64,000 bases of DNA from Trebonia sp963785645 (GTDB lineage: Bacteria > Actinomycetota > Actinomycetes > Streptosporangiales > Streptosporangiaceae), in the NCBI GenBank assembly GCA_963785645.1, contig CAWAWG010000018.1, forward strand, positions 186,001-250,000, written 5' to 3'. The notes under the pieces are model-generated. The model was not told where the DNA came from. It did no database searches and saw only the letters and a program-made list of their open reading frames with translations. The position numbers were made by a program, and so were the translations under genes. This document shows, in pieces, positions 17,109 through 27,822 of this stretch (positions are counted from its first letter, which is position 1; each line of letters opens with the position of its first letter).

Positions 17109-17258
17109 TGTCACTATTTGCAGCAGGCTGATTCCGCTCCGAAACCGTTCGGGTCATGCCGCGGCTGACCGGGCATCCCCCGCCAGGGCCATCCAATCCC
17201 CACATCGGGCCATATTCACTACTATATGTGGTGAACCGATTCCTTTCCGAGGTCGTTC
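17109..17258. repeat. Two imperfect direct repeats in a divergent promoter region
   Basis: Copies at 17109-17150 and 17215-17258 share TTCACTA-like starts (TGTCACTATT / TTCACTACT), then GATTCCnnTCCGAnnyCGTTC. They lie between the leftward VirD4-like gene and the rightward ATPase gene, where a shared regulator could bind. Same orientation, about 106 bp apart. Confidence 0.5.
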
Positions 17259-17362
17259 TTGTTAACGTGAGCCTGTCCAGCGACGGGTGCTTTTCGGCCG
17301 ATAGCACCCGGTTCTGCCCCGACGACTTACCTGAGACCGCAGCCGGACGATGCGAGGGACAC

Positions 17363-20300
17363 GTGGAGTCGGGACAGCAGCCATGGCAGCTCCTGTTGGG
17401 ACTGCCCGCCTGGCAGGTGACGCACCTCCCTCGCCCGTCGCGCCAAAGCGACGGGCATGGCGATGACGGGCTGACGGGTAGCGGGACCGTGCAGCGGGCG
17501 GCCGAGCTGACATCGGCGTACTGCCGGGCCGCTCCGGTCGCCGTCGCCTGGCTGCGCGAGCGGCCCGGCAGCCAGATACGCGTGATCACCGCAGGCCCCG
17601 GGATGGCATCGTTCACTGACAACGGTCAGGACGTGCTCGCCTTCCCGGCGGGCGCGCGTGGGCAGCAAATGGGCGACGGCCAGGCGGCGCGACTCCTAGC
17701 CGCGCTGCCATGCTGGGTGCAACTCGCCGGGGTATGCGACGTGCTGCTCACCGACCCTGACGTGCCGGGGCTGACTCCAGGTGGCCGGCCATCACTGGAA
17801 GACGGACTGCTGCCGGCGTGGCCGGGACCGTTCGGCTGGCTGCTGGTGGCCGAGCCCATCGCCCCGGACATGCTGGAGGAACTGACCAGCCAGGCGGCAC
17901 GGGAGCAGCAGAACGCGCAGCGCGCCGACAGTCCCCGCGCCAAGCTCGCCGAGCGCCGCGCCACTGCCCGGCACGCCGAACTGCGCCAGGCCGCGTCCAC
18001 CGGGCTGTGGCGGGTGCACCTACTCGCCGGGGCCGCTACCGCCGGGCAGGCCGAGCAGATCGCCGGGCTGCTGCGTGCCTCAACCGACCTGGGCGGCCTG
18101 CCGTACGGGCTGCTGCCCGCCCGCCCCGCAGCCCCAGCCTCGGGACGGCGGGGCGCACGAGAGGCCAGCGCCGGGTCGTCGATGCTCGACGACCCGGCGC
18201 TGTCGTGGGCGGTCGCCGCCGAACGAGAGCGGACCGCCGTACTGGATTCCCGCCCTCCTGCTCCCCACTACCCGGCCCCGGAGCGGAGCGCGCCGCCCTC
18301 GGCAGAGGAACGCTGGCCGTCCCCGCAGCCGACCGCGCCGTTTCACGCTTCGACGGCGCTGGTCGCCGCGCTGGCCCGGTTCCCGGCACGGGAAGTACCC
18401 GGCCTGCGGATGGTGCTGCGCCCGGACTTCGACCTCACACCGGAAACGACGCCGCCCGCCGGGAAGGCCGACGCCTCCGCAGTGCGGCTTGGGGAGGTGC
18501 TGGACCGCAACCGCGTCCCATGCGGGGACCTGGCACTGCCGCTGGCGTCGCTGAACCGGCACGTATTCGTCTGCGGGGCCACCGGCGCGGGCAAGTCCCA
18601 GACGGTGCGCAACCTGCTCCAGCAGACCACCCGTGCGGGCATCCCGTGGCTGGTCGTCGAGCCAGCCAAGGCCGAGTACCGGCTCATGGCCGCCCGGCTG
18701 CCCGGCGCGGCGGTGATCCGCATCCGGCCTGGTGACCTGGGCCAGCCCGCCGCCGGGATCAACCCGCTGGAACCCGCCCCCGGCCCGGACGGGTCGCGGT
18801 TCCCGCTGCAAACCCACGCCGACCTGCTGCGCGCCTTGTTCCTGGCCGCGTTCCAGGCCGACGAGCCGTTCCCGCAAGTCCTGTCCGCAGCCCTCACCAG
18901 GGCCTATGAGCGGGCAGGATGGGACCTGGTCACCGGCCAGCCCGCCAGCAGCCACGTGCAGCCGGGCCTACCCGGGGCTGGAGGACCTCCAGGACGCGGC
19001 GATGACCGTGGTGGGCGAGATCGGCTACGGCCGGGAGGTCGCCGATAACGTGCGCGGATTCGTCACGGTGCGGATCGGCAGCCTGCGGCTGGGCACTACC
19101 GGCCGGTTCCTCGACGGCGGCCATCCGCTCGACTTCGGCTCCTTGCTGAATGCCAACGTGGTCCTGGAGATCGAGGACGCCGGCGACGACCGCGACAAGG
19201 CGTTCCTGATGGGCGCGGTGCTCATCCGGCTGACCGAGCACCTGCGGCTGCGCCAGCGCGCCGAGCCTGCGGGCCCGGTTCGGCTGCGGCACCTGACGGT
19301 GATCGAGGAGGCCCACCGGCTGCTGCGCCAGCCCCCGCCCGGCACCGGCAACGGCCCCGCCGCGCAAGCCGTGGAGATGTTCGCCGACCTGCTGGCCGAG
19401 GTCCGCGCCTACGGCGAAGGGCTCATCATCGCCGAGCAGATCCCCGGCAAGCTCATCCCCGACGTCATCAAGAACACCGCCGTCAAGATCTGCCACCGGC
19501 TGCCCGCCGCCGACGACCGCGACACCGTCGGCGCGACGATGAACCTCCAGCCGGGCCAGTCGCAGTACCTGGTCACCCTAGTGCCCGGCGAGGCCGCCGT
19601 GCACGCCGACGGCATGGACTACCCCCTGCTGGCTCGCATGCCGGACGGCACCACCGCCGAGCAGGCCCCCGCCAGCACCGTCTCACCCGTACCGGTAATC
19701 GGCCGCCGCAGCCCCACCTGCGGCCCGGACTGCCTGGCCGGGCCGTGCACCCTGGGCCAGATGCGCGCCGCCCAGCAAGCGTGCGCCATTGACGCACGAA
19801 TCACCCTGTGGGCCGAGCTGACCGTGGTCGCGCACCTGACCGGGTGGGAGATGCCCCGCCCCTCCCCGGCGTTCGCCGCGACCCTGCGCGCCACGAGCAG
19901 CAGGCTGCGAGACTGCGCGCTCTCGCACGCCGCCGACGCGGCAATCGCTGCCCGCGCAAGCGCGTTCAGCGCACGGGTCGGCCCGGAGGCGCTGGCCGCC
20001 CACGCGGCGGCCGCCATGCGGCGTGTGATCAGCGACGGCCATCCGGACTGCGCAAACGAGGAACCGCAGTACCTCGCCCCGCCGTGGCGCTGGATGCTGG
20101 TCCGCGGTGCGCTCAGGACAGAGGCCCCCGGCGCGGGCCGACACCCGCGCAGCGATGAATGGCAGCACGCCTACGGCGAGCCCGTCCCCGGCGCTACCGC
20201 CGCCCAGCAGCTCCGCGTCGTCAACCGCCGGTTCACCCGCGACCAGCGCGACACCCCCGCCGTGCACGCCGTCCTCTGGGGCACCCGCCCCCGCCCCGCG

Positions 20301-20447
20301 ATCGAGCAGGCCATCGGCACCAGCGCGGACAGCGAGGACTGGCCCGACCGGCTCGCCGACGCCCTCACCCCGTTCGCCCGCATGCCCTGGCCACGCAAGC
20401 TCCTCATCCCGCCCGCGCATGCAACGGAGAAGGCAGCGCGCCAGTGA
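17363..20447 (+). pseudogene. HerA/VirB4-type ATPase, one frame break
   Basis: About 1027 aa if restored. The N-terminal half is a poorly conserved alpha/beta region with Pro-rich linkers (to about residue 400). The ATPase has Walker A FVCGATGAGKSQT, Walker B LTVIEEAHRLL and the distal LIIAEQIPGKLIPDVIKNTA block, as in HerA/VirB4 conjugation ATPases. The frame shifts at the GGG of 18964-18966; removing one G joins PASSHVQP to AYPGLEDLQDAAM. GTG 17363 follows GAGGGAC; a longer start at 17156 is open. Its TGA overlaps the GTG of the next gene (GTGA), so translation is coupled into the cargo operon. Confidence 0.85.
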
Positions 20448-21565
20448 GCGAAACATACGACGCCGCCGCCACCGGACCCGATGCCGGCCATGAATCACCG
20501 GGCGAGACCGACAGCGGCGGGTACCGCGAAACCGAGGCCGCTACCGAAGCGCGGATCGCCGACCAGGACCAAATGCCCGCCCCGGCCGAGTCCCGCCCGG
20601 CTACCTGGGGCGACAACCCCGACTACTACGACGAAACCGACCTTGGCTCAGAATACGACGGCGACATAAGCGCCTTCGTCGCCGAACAGGACGAACTTCC
20701 CCCACCGCAGGAATCCCACGCGGCCACCTGGGGCGACAACCCGGATTACTACGATGAGACCGACCTAGCCGCCGAGTACGACGGCGACCTCAGCCCGCTC
20801 ACCACCGAGGAAGACAGCCACGCTCGGAACGCTGACGCGGACAACCGCGATCAGGACGCAGCAACCACTGCCGACGACGAGCCGGACCAAGCCGGAACCG
20901 ACCTGGCCACCATCGAGACAGGTCCGCCACCGCAAGCCCAGGACACCGCGGCGCCCAGCGCCGACGCGCACCCCGGACAGGCGGATCAGGCCGAGGTACC
21001 CGAGGATGACGATGGCAATGTCCCGTCCACCGAGGCGGACAGACCCAACGCCCCAGAAAGCGAACGTGACGCGGACAGGCAGAAGATTGCGGACCTGGAG
21101 GGGGAGCTGAAGGCCGTGAAGGACCAGCAGTCCATTCTCTTCGACCGCATGGACCAGCTACTGTCAAACAACGACCGGCAACCAGAAACCGCAGACCCAA
21201 CAGATCATGGGTCCGAACAACCAGGCGGTACGAGAGACCTCGACGCAAAAAGCCCGACGATCGCCGAGCGCAAGGATACCGACCAGGGAACCGACACAAA
21301 GGTTGCAGAGCAAACAAGAGGTGCGCGGTGGCGGGCTGTCGTCACGGGAGAAAACGTCGGAGCCGCCGGGACACTCGTCGGAGCTGCCGATACGGTGGCG
21401 CAGTTCGCTATGCACGCGACGCCGGAAGGAATGGTTGGCTTGACCGCGATGGTTCTCGGGCTAGCCTCACTCAGCCTGGCTAAATACGAGAAGCACAGGA
21501 AGGAAACACATGATCGCCCGGATCAACGCCAAGCCGGAGAGGGCGCTGCGAGAAGCAATAACTAG
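20444..21565 (+). CDS. Very acidic repeat protein with C-terminal membrane segment
   Basis: 373 aa, rich in Asp/Glu/Thr/Pro. Two near-identical units near residues 45-120 share ATWGDNPDYYDETDL, then EYDGD, each preceded by QD.(M/L)P.P.ES. A coiled coil follows (RQKIADLEGELKAVKDQQS, about 210-235), then a low-complexity part and a hydrophobic hairpin near the end (GLTAMVLGLASLSLA) before a basic tail. GTG 20444 overlaps the ATPase stop. I do not recognise a function; it looks like an anchored scaffold with sticky acidic repeats. Position inside the operon points to a role with the STAND ATPase or the transfer ATPase. Confidence 0.75.
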   Translation: MSETYDAAATGPDAGHESPGETDSGGYRETEAATEARIADQDQMPAPAESRPATWGDNPDYYDETDLGSEYDGDISAFVAEQDELPPPQESHAATWGDNPDYYDETDLAAEYDGDLSPLTTEEDSHARNADADNRDQDAATTADDEPDQAGTDLATIETGPPPQAQDTAAPSADAHPGQADQAEVPEDDDGNVPSTEADRPNAPESERDADRQKIADLEGELKAVKDQQSILFDRMDQLLSNNDRQPETADPTDHGSEQPGGTRDLDAKSPTIAERKDTDQGTDTKVAEQTRGARWRAVVTGENVGAAGTLVGAADTVAQFAMHATPEGMVGLTAMVLGLASLSLAKYEKHRKETHDRPDQRQAGEGAARSNN

Positions 21566-22055
21566 CGTGGCGGGCATGGAGACGGAACAGATTCCGCCGT
21601 CTTTCGCCGCGCTCGGCGACAGGGAACGCGCCGAAGCTCTCACTCTGGCTGCCATCATCACCTGCTATGTCGCCGTCGATGTTTGCGGCGCTACATGGCC
21701 AAACAAGGCCAGTACGCGTCAAATCGCCGAAGATCTCGCAACGACCGGGACGCACGCCAAGCAGTTGCAGCTAGACCCTGAGCAGGTCTACGCGTACCTT
21801 TCGCGGACGGTGCTTGGCCCGGAACGGCTAGAGGACGTGATCCCTGACGAGCCGACGTTCACGTGGCTGCCGATCATCGTGGCGGGACAGGCCCTCGCCG
21901 TCTACTCCCCCAAAGAGACGTCCGCCTGGGATTACCTGGACCGTATCGAGTCGGCGATCGAGACTGCATCGGCCCTGGATGCGTCCGTGCTGCCCGCTGC
22001 TGTGATGCGCCCTTACCTAGAAGCCACAAGCAAGAGGTCAGACATAAGCGCGTAA
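21510..22055 (+). CDS. Hypothetical protein of the STAND operon
   Basis: 181 aa from ATG 21510, with AGGAAGGAAA just upstream; it begins 56 bp inside the end of the previous gene. All-helical appearance: MIARINAKPERALREAITSV, RAEALTLAAIITCYVAVDV (possibly buried or membrane-associated), STRQIAEDLATTGTHAKQL and SAWDYLDRIESAIETASAL. No motif I can name. The overlap with the acidic repeat gene suggests equal, coupled production. Confidence 0.7.
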   Translation: MIARINAKPERALREAITSVAGMETEQIPPSFAALGDRERAEALTLAAIITCYVAVDVCGATWPNKASTRQIAEDLATTGTHAKQLQLDPEQVYAYLSRTVLGPERLEDVIPDEPTFTWLPIIVAGQALAVYSPKETSAWDYLDRIESAIETASALDASVLPAAVMRPYLEATSKRSDISA

Positions 22056-22087
22056 GCGCAGAGTCTTACGTGCAAGGGGAAGGCGCC

Positions 22088-22531
22088 ATGGCTGTGACCG
22101 ATGAGCAGGCGGCTGCCCTGCGTGCTCTGCTGACGGGCGACGCAGCAGAGAACCGGCGGCTCGTCGCAGAAGTCAGGCGCGACGGCAGCGGTGCCGGTTA
22201 CAGCGCACTCGTAAATGCCGCGTTCTTCGAGGCAGTGGACCGCCGCTTCGGAAAGGCAAGCACACCTGCGAGTGTTACTGAATACATTTCCGACGTGCGG
22301 TCTCGGTCGGATGAGATCGCTGAGAAGGTCGATACCGGCGTCGGAGAGCAGCTCATCCGGAAGGTTCTTACTGGCGAGCCCACCGACGACATCGACTCCC
22401 GAGCGTCGGCAAGCGTGAAGCTCTTTGTCCTCTCCGCGCTTGTAGCAGATGAAGGTTTCGGCAGCGCAGAGCTAGATCAGTTCCTGGCCAAGATCCGGAA
22501 GATGGCCGATTACCTGCTCAGTGATGAGTGA
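22088..22531 (+). CDS. Hypothetical protein of the STAND operon
   Basis: 147 aa from ATG 22088, preceded by AAGGGGAAGG. Helical throughout: DEQAAALRALLTGDAAENRR, GYSALVNAAFFEAVDRRFG, TPASVTEYISDVRSRSDEI, and a C-terminal SAELDQFLAKIRKMADYLL. Not recognised. The gaps to its neighbours are 32 and 27 bp, so it is part of the same transcript as the acidic protein and the NB-ARC gene. It might be an adaptor or inhibitor of that ATPase, but nothing in the sequence proves this. Confidence 0.7.
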   Translation: MAVTDEQAAALRALLTGDAAENRRLVAEVRRDGSGAGYSALVNAAFFEAVDRRFGKASTPASVTEYISDVRSRSDEIAEKVDTGVGEQLIRKVLTGEPTDDIDSRASASVKLFVLSALVADEGFGSAELDQFLAKIRKMADYLLSDE

Positions 22532-22558
22532 CACCCCAGGATAACGGAGTCTCGGATA

Positions 22559-24409
22559 ATGGGCGCTCGCGGGCATCGTCGGGCCAGCATGCTGGTGGCA
22601 GGGGTGTCAGCGGTGCTCGCGGTCGGGATCGGGATCCCGGCGAACGTGGTCACAAGCAACCTTCCGGCCACGCTGACCGATCGTCGAGTGCTTTGGGTCA
22701 CCCTCCTCGTGGGACTCACCGTCGCGATGGTTGTCATAACCCTCGTGTCGCAGAAGCTCAGCGACGACGGGACCCTGCCCGCGCTTGCAGGGCAGGTTCC
22801 GCCCGCCGCCGGATGGGTGGAGCGGGAAGAACTGGGCAAGGTGGTAAAAACACTGACCGCTAGCGGCAGGTCCGTGGCGCTGACGACGGGACTTACGGGG
22901 GCTGGCGGCTTCGGGAAGACCATGCTGGCGGCGCAGGCATGTCGGCATCAGCAGGTGATCCGGCGTTTTAAGGGCAGGATCGTCTGGATTACAGTCGGGA
23001 GGGACACGGCCGGAACGGCCCTGGCGGCCCTGATCAGCGAGACGATCCGGAACCTGGGCGGGGACGGGACGGCGTTCACTGGGACGGAGCAGGCAGGGCA
23101 GGCGCTAGCTGCCACGTTGTCGGTCCGGGGCGGTCGATTCCTGCTGGTCGTCGATGACGTGTGGACGGCGTCGCAGCTCGCGCCATTCAGCGCGGTGAGA
23201 CAGGCGGCCCGGCTGCTGGTGACGACCCGGCACCCACAGGTTCTCGACACCATCGACCCGCCCCCGCATCGGATACTCGTCGATGACGTCGATGACGAGG
23301 TTGCCCGGGCAGACTGCGGCGCGGGCTGCCTCCTATCGCGAGGGCAACGGAGCAGGAACTGCTTGACCTGGCCAAGGGATACCCGCTCCTGCTGAGCCTG
23401 ATCAACCGTCGGCTGGCCAACGACCTGCGCGCACCCGGAGGCAGCATCGGGACCGCATCGGCTGAAGCAGCACGTCGGCTCCGCGAGGATGGACGGCACG
23501 CCCTGGATGTCACCGACGACCAGGCCAGGAAAAGCGCCGTAGCGGCGACGATCGACTACAGCCTCGAAGTCCTCACCCCTGGTGACCAGGAAAGGTTCCA
23601 AGAACTCGGCGTCCTATCCAGCGCCGCCGAAGTTCCTGTGCGGGTCGTCTGCTTGCTGTGGGAGGGTACCGCCGGGCTCAGTCAGGCGGAGACGGCAGCC
23701 CTATGCGACCGGCTAGACGGGCTGTCGCTGATATCCCTGCGCCGGTCACGTCAGGTGCTGGTCATGCACGACGTGATCCGCGACTACGCAGTCCGAGGCC
23801 TGGGCGGCAAGGGGCAAGCCGTACACGCGGCGCTTATCAGCGCCGCGCGGTCGCTGATCGATCCGACCTCAACGGCCAGCTCCGATGGTGTCCCCTGGTG
23901 GAGGTTGCCGCATACCGGCGACATGGGGTACCTGTGGCAGTACCTCACGTACCATCTTGACGGCGCGGGCGAGACCCGAGAACTGGATAGCCTATGCGGC
24001 GACCTGCGGTTCGCCGTGACCAGATTGCAGCACTCCAGTCCGGCGGTCCTCGAAGCCGATCTGTCCCGCTCGCAGTCCCCACAGGTTCGGAAGCTGAGGC
24101 ACGTCATCGCGCAGAACGCCCACCTGCTCGGACCAGTCCACCCGCCTGGCGCGCTCGCCGCCATCCTTACCAGCCGCCTCGGAGGCATGGCCGAGATAGC
24201 CGTTCAGCTGCCGGCCTTGCGGCAGGAAACGGGCGCCTGGACCGCATGGCCAGACTGGCCGCTACCGGACCAGCCCACCGACATGCTCCGACGCACGCTC
24301 ACCCACGGAAGCCCGGTCCTGGCCGTAGCGGTCGCGCCAGACGGTAGTTGGCTGGCCAGCGGCGCCGAAAACGGCACGATACAGGTCTGGACCCTCCCTG
24401 CCATACTGG
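22559..24409 (+). pseudogene. Membrane-tethered NB-ARC/WD40 STAND protein, 5' part (frameshift, then IS insertion)
   Basis: Two membrane helices (residues about 10-32 and 44-64) precede an NB-ARC ATPase: P-loop GAGGFGKTMLAA, Walker B FLLVVDDVW, sensor RLLVTTRHPQV. The frame breaks near 23305-23315 after DDVDDEVAR and resumes one base off as RRGLPPIA, KGYPLLLSLINRRLAND and the winged-helix region (MHDVIRDYAVRG). The first WD40 blade (VAVAPDGSWLASG, then TIQVWTL) is cut at 24409 by an IS3-type element. The rest lies at 25983-27587. STAND proteins of this build sense a ligand through WD40 repeats and then oligomerise; related ones act in immunity or regulation. Confidence 0.85.
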
Positions 24410-24480
24410 TGTGAAACATGATGAACCAGTAAATATCCGTGTAAGAAGCTCAAGCAGGGCGAGATCAGGATCAACCAGAC

Positions 24481-24928
24481 GTGACGATGTCGATCGCCGA
24501 CGTGAACGCGGCCCGGGACGGGCAGGATGGGACCGTGGCCACCCCAGACGGGCCGCGGGCATCGCGGCCGAAGCGCCGGACGTTCACCCGCGAGTACAAG
24601 ATGCGCATCCTCGACCAGTACGAGAGCGCGTCGTCCCCGCAGGAGCGGAACTCCCTGCTGCGCCGCGAGGGAATTTACAGCGCCTACATCACCGAATGGC
24701 GCAGGGAACGCGACCGGGCGGAATCAGCGCCCGCCCCGGAGAAGAAGCCCGGCCGCCCGGGGAAAAGTCCCGGCCGAAGCCGAGAACGAGCGGCTCCGGA
24801 AAGAGAACGAGAAGCTCGCGGCGAAGCTCACGAAGACCGAGGCCGCCCTGGAAATCATGGGAAAAGTGCACGCGCTCTTGGAAACGCTCTCCGAGAGCGC
24901 GGACTCGGAAAAGAATCAGAAGAAATAA
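24481..24928 (+). pseudogene. IS3-type transposase OrfA, frame shift inside
   Basis: The helix-turn-helix half (RRTFTREYKMRILDQYESA to ITEWRRERD) is in one frame and the leucine-zipper half (AEAENERLRKENEKLAAKL to KNQKK, stop 24928) is one frame later. The change falls in the GGGGAAAA run near 24760, so one extra base explains it. OrfA binds the IS ends. Programmed frameshifting is expected between OrfA and OrfB further on, not here. Confidence 0.7.
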
Positions 24929-25980
24929 AAGACGGGTTCCTCGCGTCCCTCGCCGAGGCTACCTCGAAAACCGCGGCATGCCGCCTGCTGGGGAAATCAC
25001 GGACCACCCTGTGGCGCGCGGAGAACCCCCGCCCGGCCTCACCGGAAAACCGGCAGAGCGAGCGGGCACCGCATCCGGCTGCCCTTTCCGAGGAGGAAAG
25101 GGAGCACGTCCTGGACACCCTCGACAGCGACCGGTTCGCCGACAAGTCCCCGGCCCAGGCCTGGGCGGTCCTGCTCGACGAGGGCTGCTACTGCTGCTCA
25201 ATCCGCACCATGTACCGGGTCCTGGCCAGCCGCGACGAGGTCCGCGACCGCCGCGCCCAGGCCGCCCACCCGCCCCGCGTCCGCCCCGAGCTCGTCGCCG
25301 ACGGGCCGGACCAGGTATGGACCTGGGACATAACGAAACTCAAGTCAGAATGGCGCGGCCTTTACTTCGACCTGTACGTCATGATCGACATCTACTCCCG
25401 GAAAGCGATCCACTGGGAAGTCCACGCCACCGAGAACGGCGACCTCGCGAAGGAATTCATCGAGAACGCCGTGAAATCCAACGGAGGAGCCAGGCCGCTC
25501 TACGTGCACGCCGACAACGGGACCTCCATGCGGTCCAAGCCGGTCGCCGACCTGCTCACGGACCTGCGGATCACCCAGTCGCATTCCCGCCCGCACGTAT
25601 CCAACGACAACCCGTACTCCGAAGCGCAGTTCAAGACCCTGAAGTACTGCCCGGCATTCCCCGGGAAATTCATCAGCCTCGGCGAGGCTCGCGACTTCTG
25701 CGACCTTTTCTTTACCTACTATAACACTCAGCACCGCCATTCCGGGATCGGCCTGCATACCCCGCAATCCGTCCACGACGGCACCTGGCGGGAAATCCGG
25801 GCCCGCCGCCAGCAGGTCCTCGACGCCGCCTACGCGGCCCGCCCCGACCGCTTCCGCCGCCCGCCCAGGGCGCCCGAACTGCCTCGCAAGACCTGGATCA
25901 ACCAGCCACGACCGACCATCGAGTCACAAGGAGGACACAGCAGCCAAGATTCACGTCGCCTGACGTTCCATCCGGTTTGA
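24929..25980 (+). CDS. IS3-type transposase OrfB (DDE integrase domain)
   Basis: Lies in the frame one base behind OrfA's zipper half and is probably expressed as an OrfAB fusion by -1 slippage around 24900; it is open from further upstream, so the exact N-terminus is unclear. HTH_21-like KTAACRLLGKSRTTLWR is followed by the rve integrase domain with catalytic Asp in WTWDITKLK, Asp in HADNGTSM and Glu in DNPYSEAQFKT, then YYNTQHRHSGIGLHTPQSVH. All three acids are present, so the catalytic half looks functional. Stop at 25980 lies at the IS right end. Confidence 0.88.
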
Positions 25981-25982
25981 CA

Positions 25983-27587
25983 GGTTCCGGGACGGCAGGC
26001 GGGACGCGGCTACGCACGCTGGACGCGCATGCCGACCCGGTATACGCCATGGTGGTCGCGCCGGATGGCAGCTGGCTGGCCACCGGGAGCGACACAGAGG
26101 TCCGGGTGTGGGCTGCGGACGACTGGACGATGCGAAGCAGAGTACCCGGTTCTTGGAAACTCCTCGCCGTCAAGCCAGATAGCAGCAGGCTGGTCATCGA
26201 CATGGGCGACGTCCGGATCAACGTGGAACTGCCTACTGGGGATGAGTCAGTCGATGACAGCCCTCATGACGAGTCGTTGAAGACACTGATACGTGCCTGG
26301 GGAGACTACATGAGAGTGTTCACCCCGACTAGCCCCCCGCTGACGACGAACGGCTGGGTAAGCACCCCGGAGGGCAACTGGCGGGTCAGCAAGTCCAGCT
26401 TCGGCGAGCCGATCACTCTGGAGGCAGAAGACGGAACCACTCGAACCCTGGCTGGGCACAGAGGGCCGGTGGCCGCAATAGCGCCCGTCGCGCGAAGCGG
26501 CTGGCTGGCAGGCTGCCTTGACGGGACGGTGCGGCTCTGGGCTGAGGACGGTTCGCCACTCTGCGTCCTTGAGGGGCATGCAGGCACGGTCTGTGCCGTG
26601 GCGGCCGGGCAAGACGGCGTGCTGGTGGTGAGCGGCGGCGACGATCAAACGGTACGGATCTGGGCAGTTGATTCCAGGGCCGCTGGTGTGCCGACTAGTC
26701 GCCGGGCATGGATGGAAGCGGTGGCGGTCGCGCCAGAAGACAGGTGGCTGGCCACCGGAAGCTTTGACGGGACAGCGGAACTGTGGACAGTTGACGGGAC
26801 TCTTATACGCACCCTCGGACGGCACAGAGGCGGGATACGCGGGGTGGCGGTCGCGCCGGACGGCACGTGGCTGGCGACGAGCGACGATCACGGTCCGGCA
26901 CGAGTCTGGTCAGAACACGGGAAGCTGCTGGACACCCTGGAAGCGTCCCTGAATGAGGTAAGTGTGCGCGGGATTTACACGGCGGCAGTCCGCGCGATCG
27001 TCATCGAGCCGGACGGCACGTGGCTGGCCAGCGGTCGCGAGGACGGCCTGATCCAGGTCTGGGCGGCAGAAGACAGAACGCTGCTGTGCACACTAGACGG
27101 CAACAAGAGCTGGGTAGACACCCTGTCAGTCTCGTCCGACGGTAGATGGCTGGCCAGCGGCGGAGAGGATGAAACCCTCAGAGTGTGGAAGACCGCAGAC
27201 TGGACTCTCACTCATGCCCTGGACGGGCACGTCGGCGGGATCCGCTCCACGGCCTTCGCCCCAGGAGGCGTCAGTTTGCTTGCAGTCGGTCAAGAAGATG
27301 GCTCGGTGCGCATCTGGGACGCGGAGAACGGTACCGAGCGGCGCACCCTAGTGGCCCATGACGGCAGGGTGAGAACCCTGGCGTTCTCACCAACTGGCCA
27401 GTGGCTTGCCAGCGGCAGCTCTGAAGGAATGATCCGGATATGGTCCTTGGCCGCGAACGATGCCGAGAGCACGACCGCCATCCGTGTTGATGACACGGTC
27501 TCGGCGTGCACGTGGTCCAAGACAAAGAACGTCCTTTACGCCGTCGGTTCCAGAGGTTTCTACAGGTTCTCGTTGCACCCGTCCTGA
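25983..27587 (+). pseudogene. WD40 propeller, 3' part of the split STAND gene
   Basis: About 535 aa of WD40 blades and no start of its own except those borrowed from the IS end. Around nine blades are readable, each with a core like VAPDGSWLATGS and ending (V/I)(R/Q)VW or IRIW; two near residues 45-140 are degenerate. The last blade (YAVGSRGFYRF) closes the propeller at 27587. With the blade before the IS the full sensor had about ten to eleven blades. Downstream to 27822 I see no gene. Confidence 0.85.
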
Positions 27588-27822
27588 GGCCGTGAGCGGA
27601 ATCTGGCCGTGCCACTCTGCGATCCACCCAACGACGAGTAGCACGCCAAGCACTGGTCACGATGGACGCACCGATATCAGGAACTCGCCCATCACTTCTA
27701 CTACCAGCGGAAACACCGCAAGGATGAAGATGGGTTACCCGGAGGCCTTATAGCGCTATTATTGCTGCAAAGGACAAGGAGGGCGCACAGCGCTGCGCTT
27801 ACAGTGAGACCAGGAGGCTTCA

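Larger units (their letters stand above)
24410..25982 (+). mobile_element. IS3-family insertion sequence
   Basis: Ends TGTGAAACATGATGAACC (left) and the reverse complement of the right end, TGTCAAACCGGATGGAAC, agree at about 14 of 18 positions and start TG/end CA as IS3 elements do. It holds orfA/orfB-type transposase genes and splits a WD40 blade. A target duplication is not certain (GG or GGT on both sides). Confidence 0.8.
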
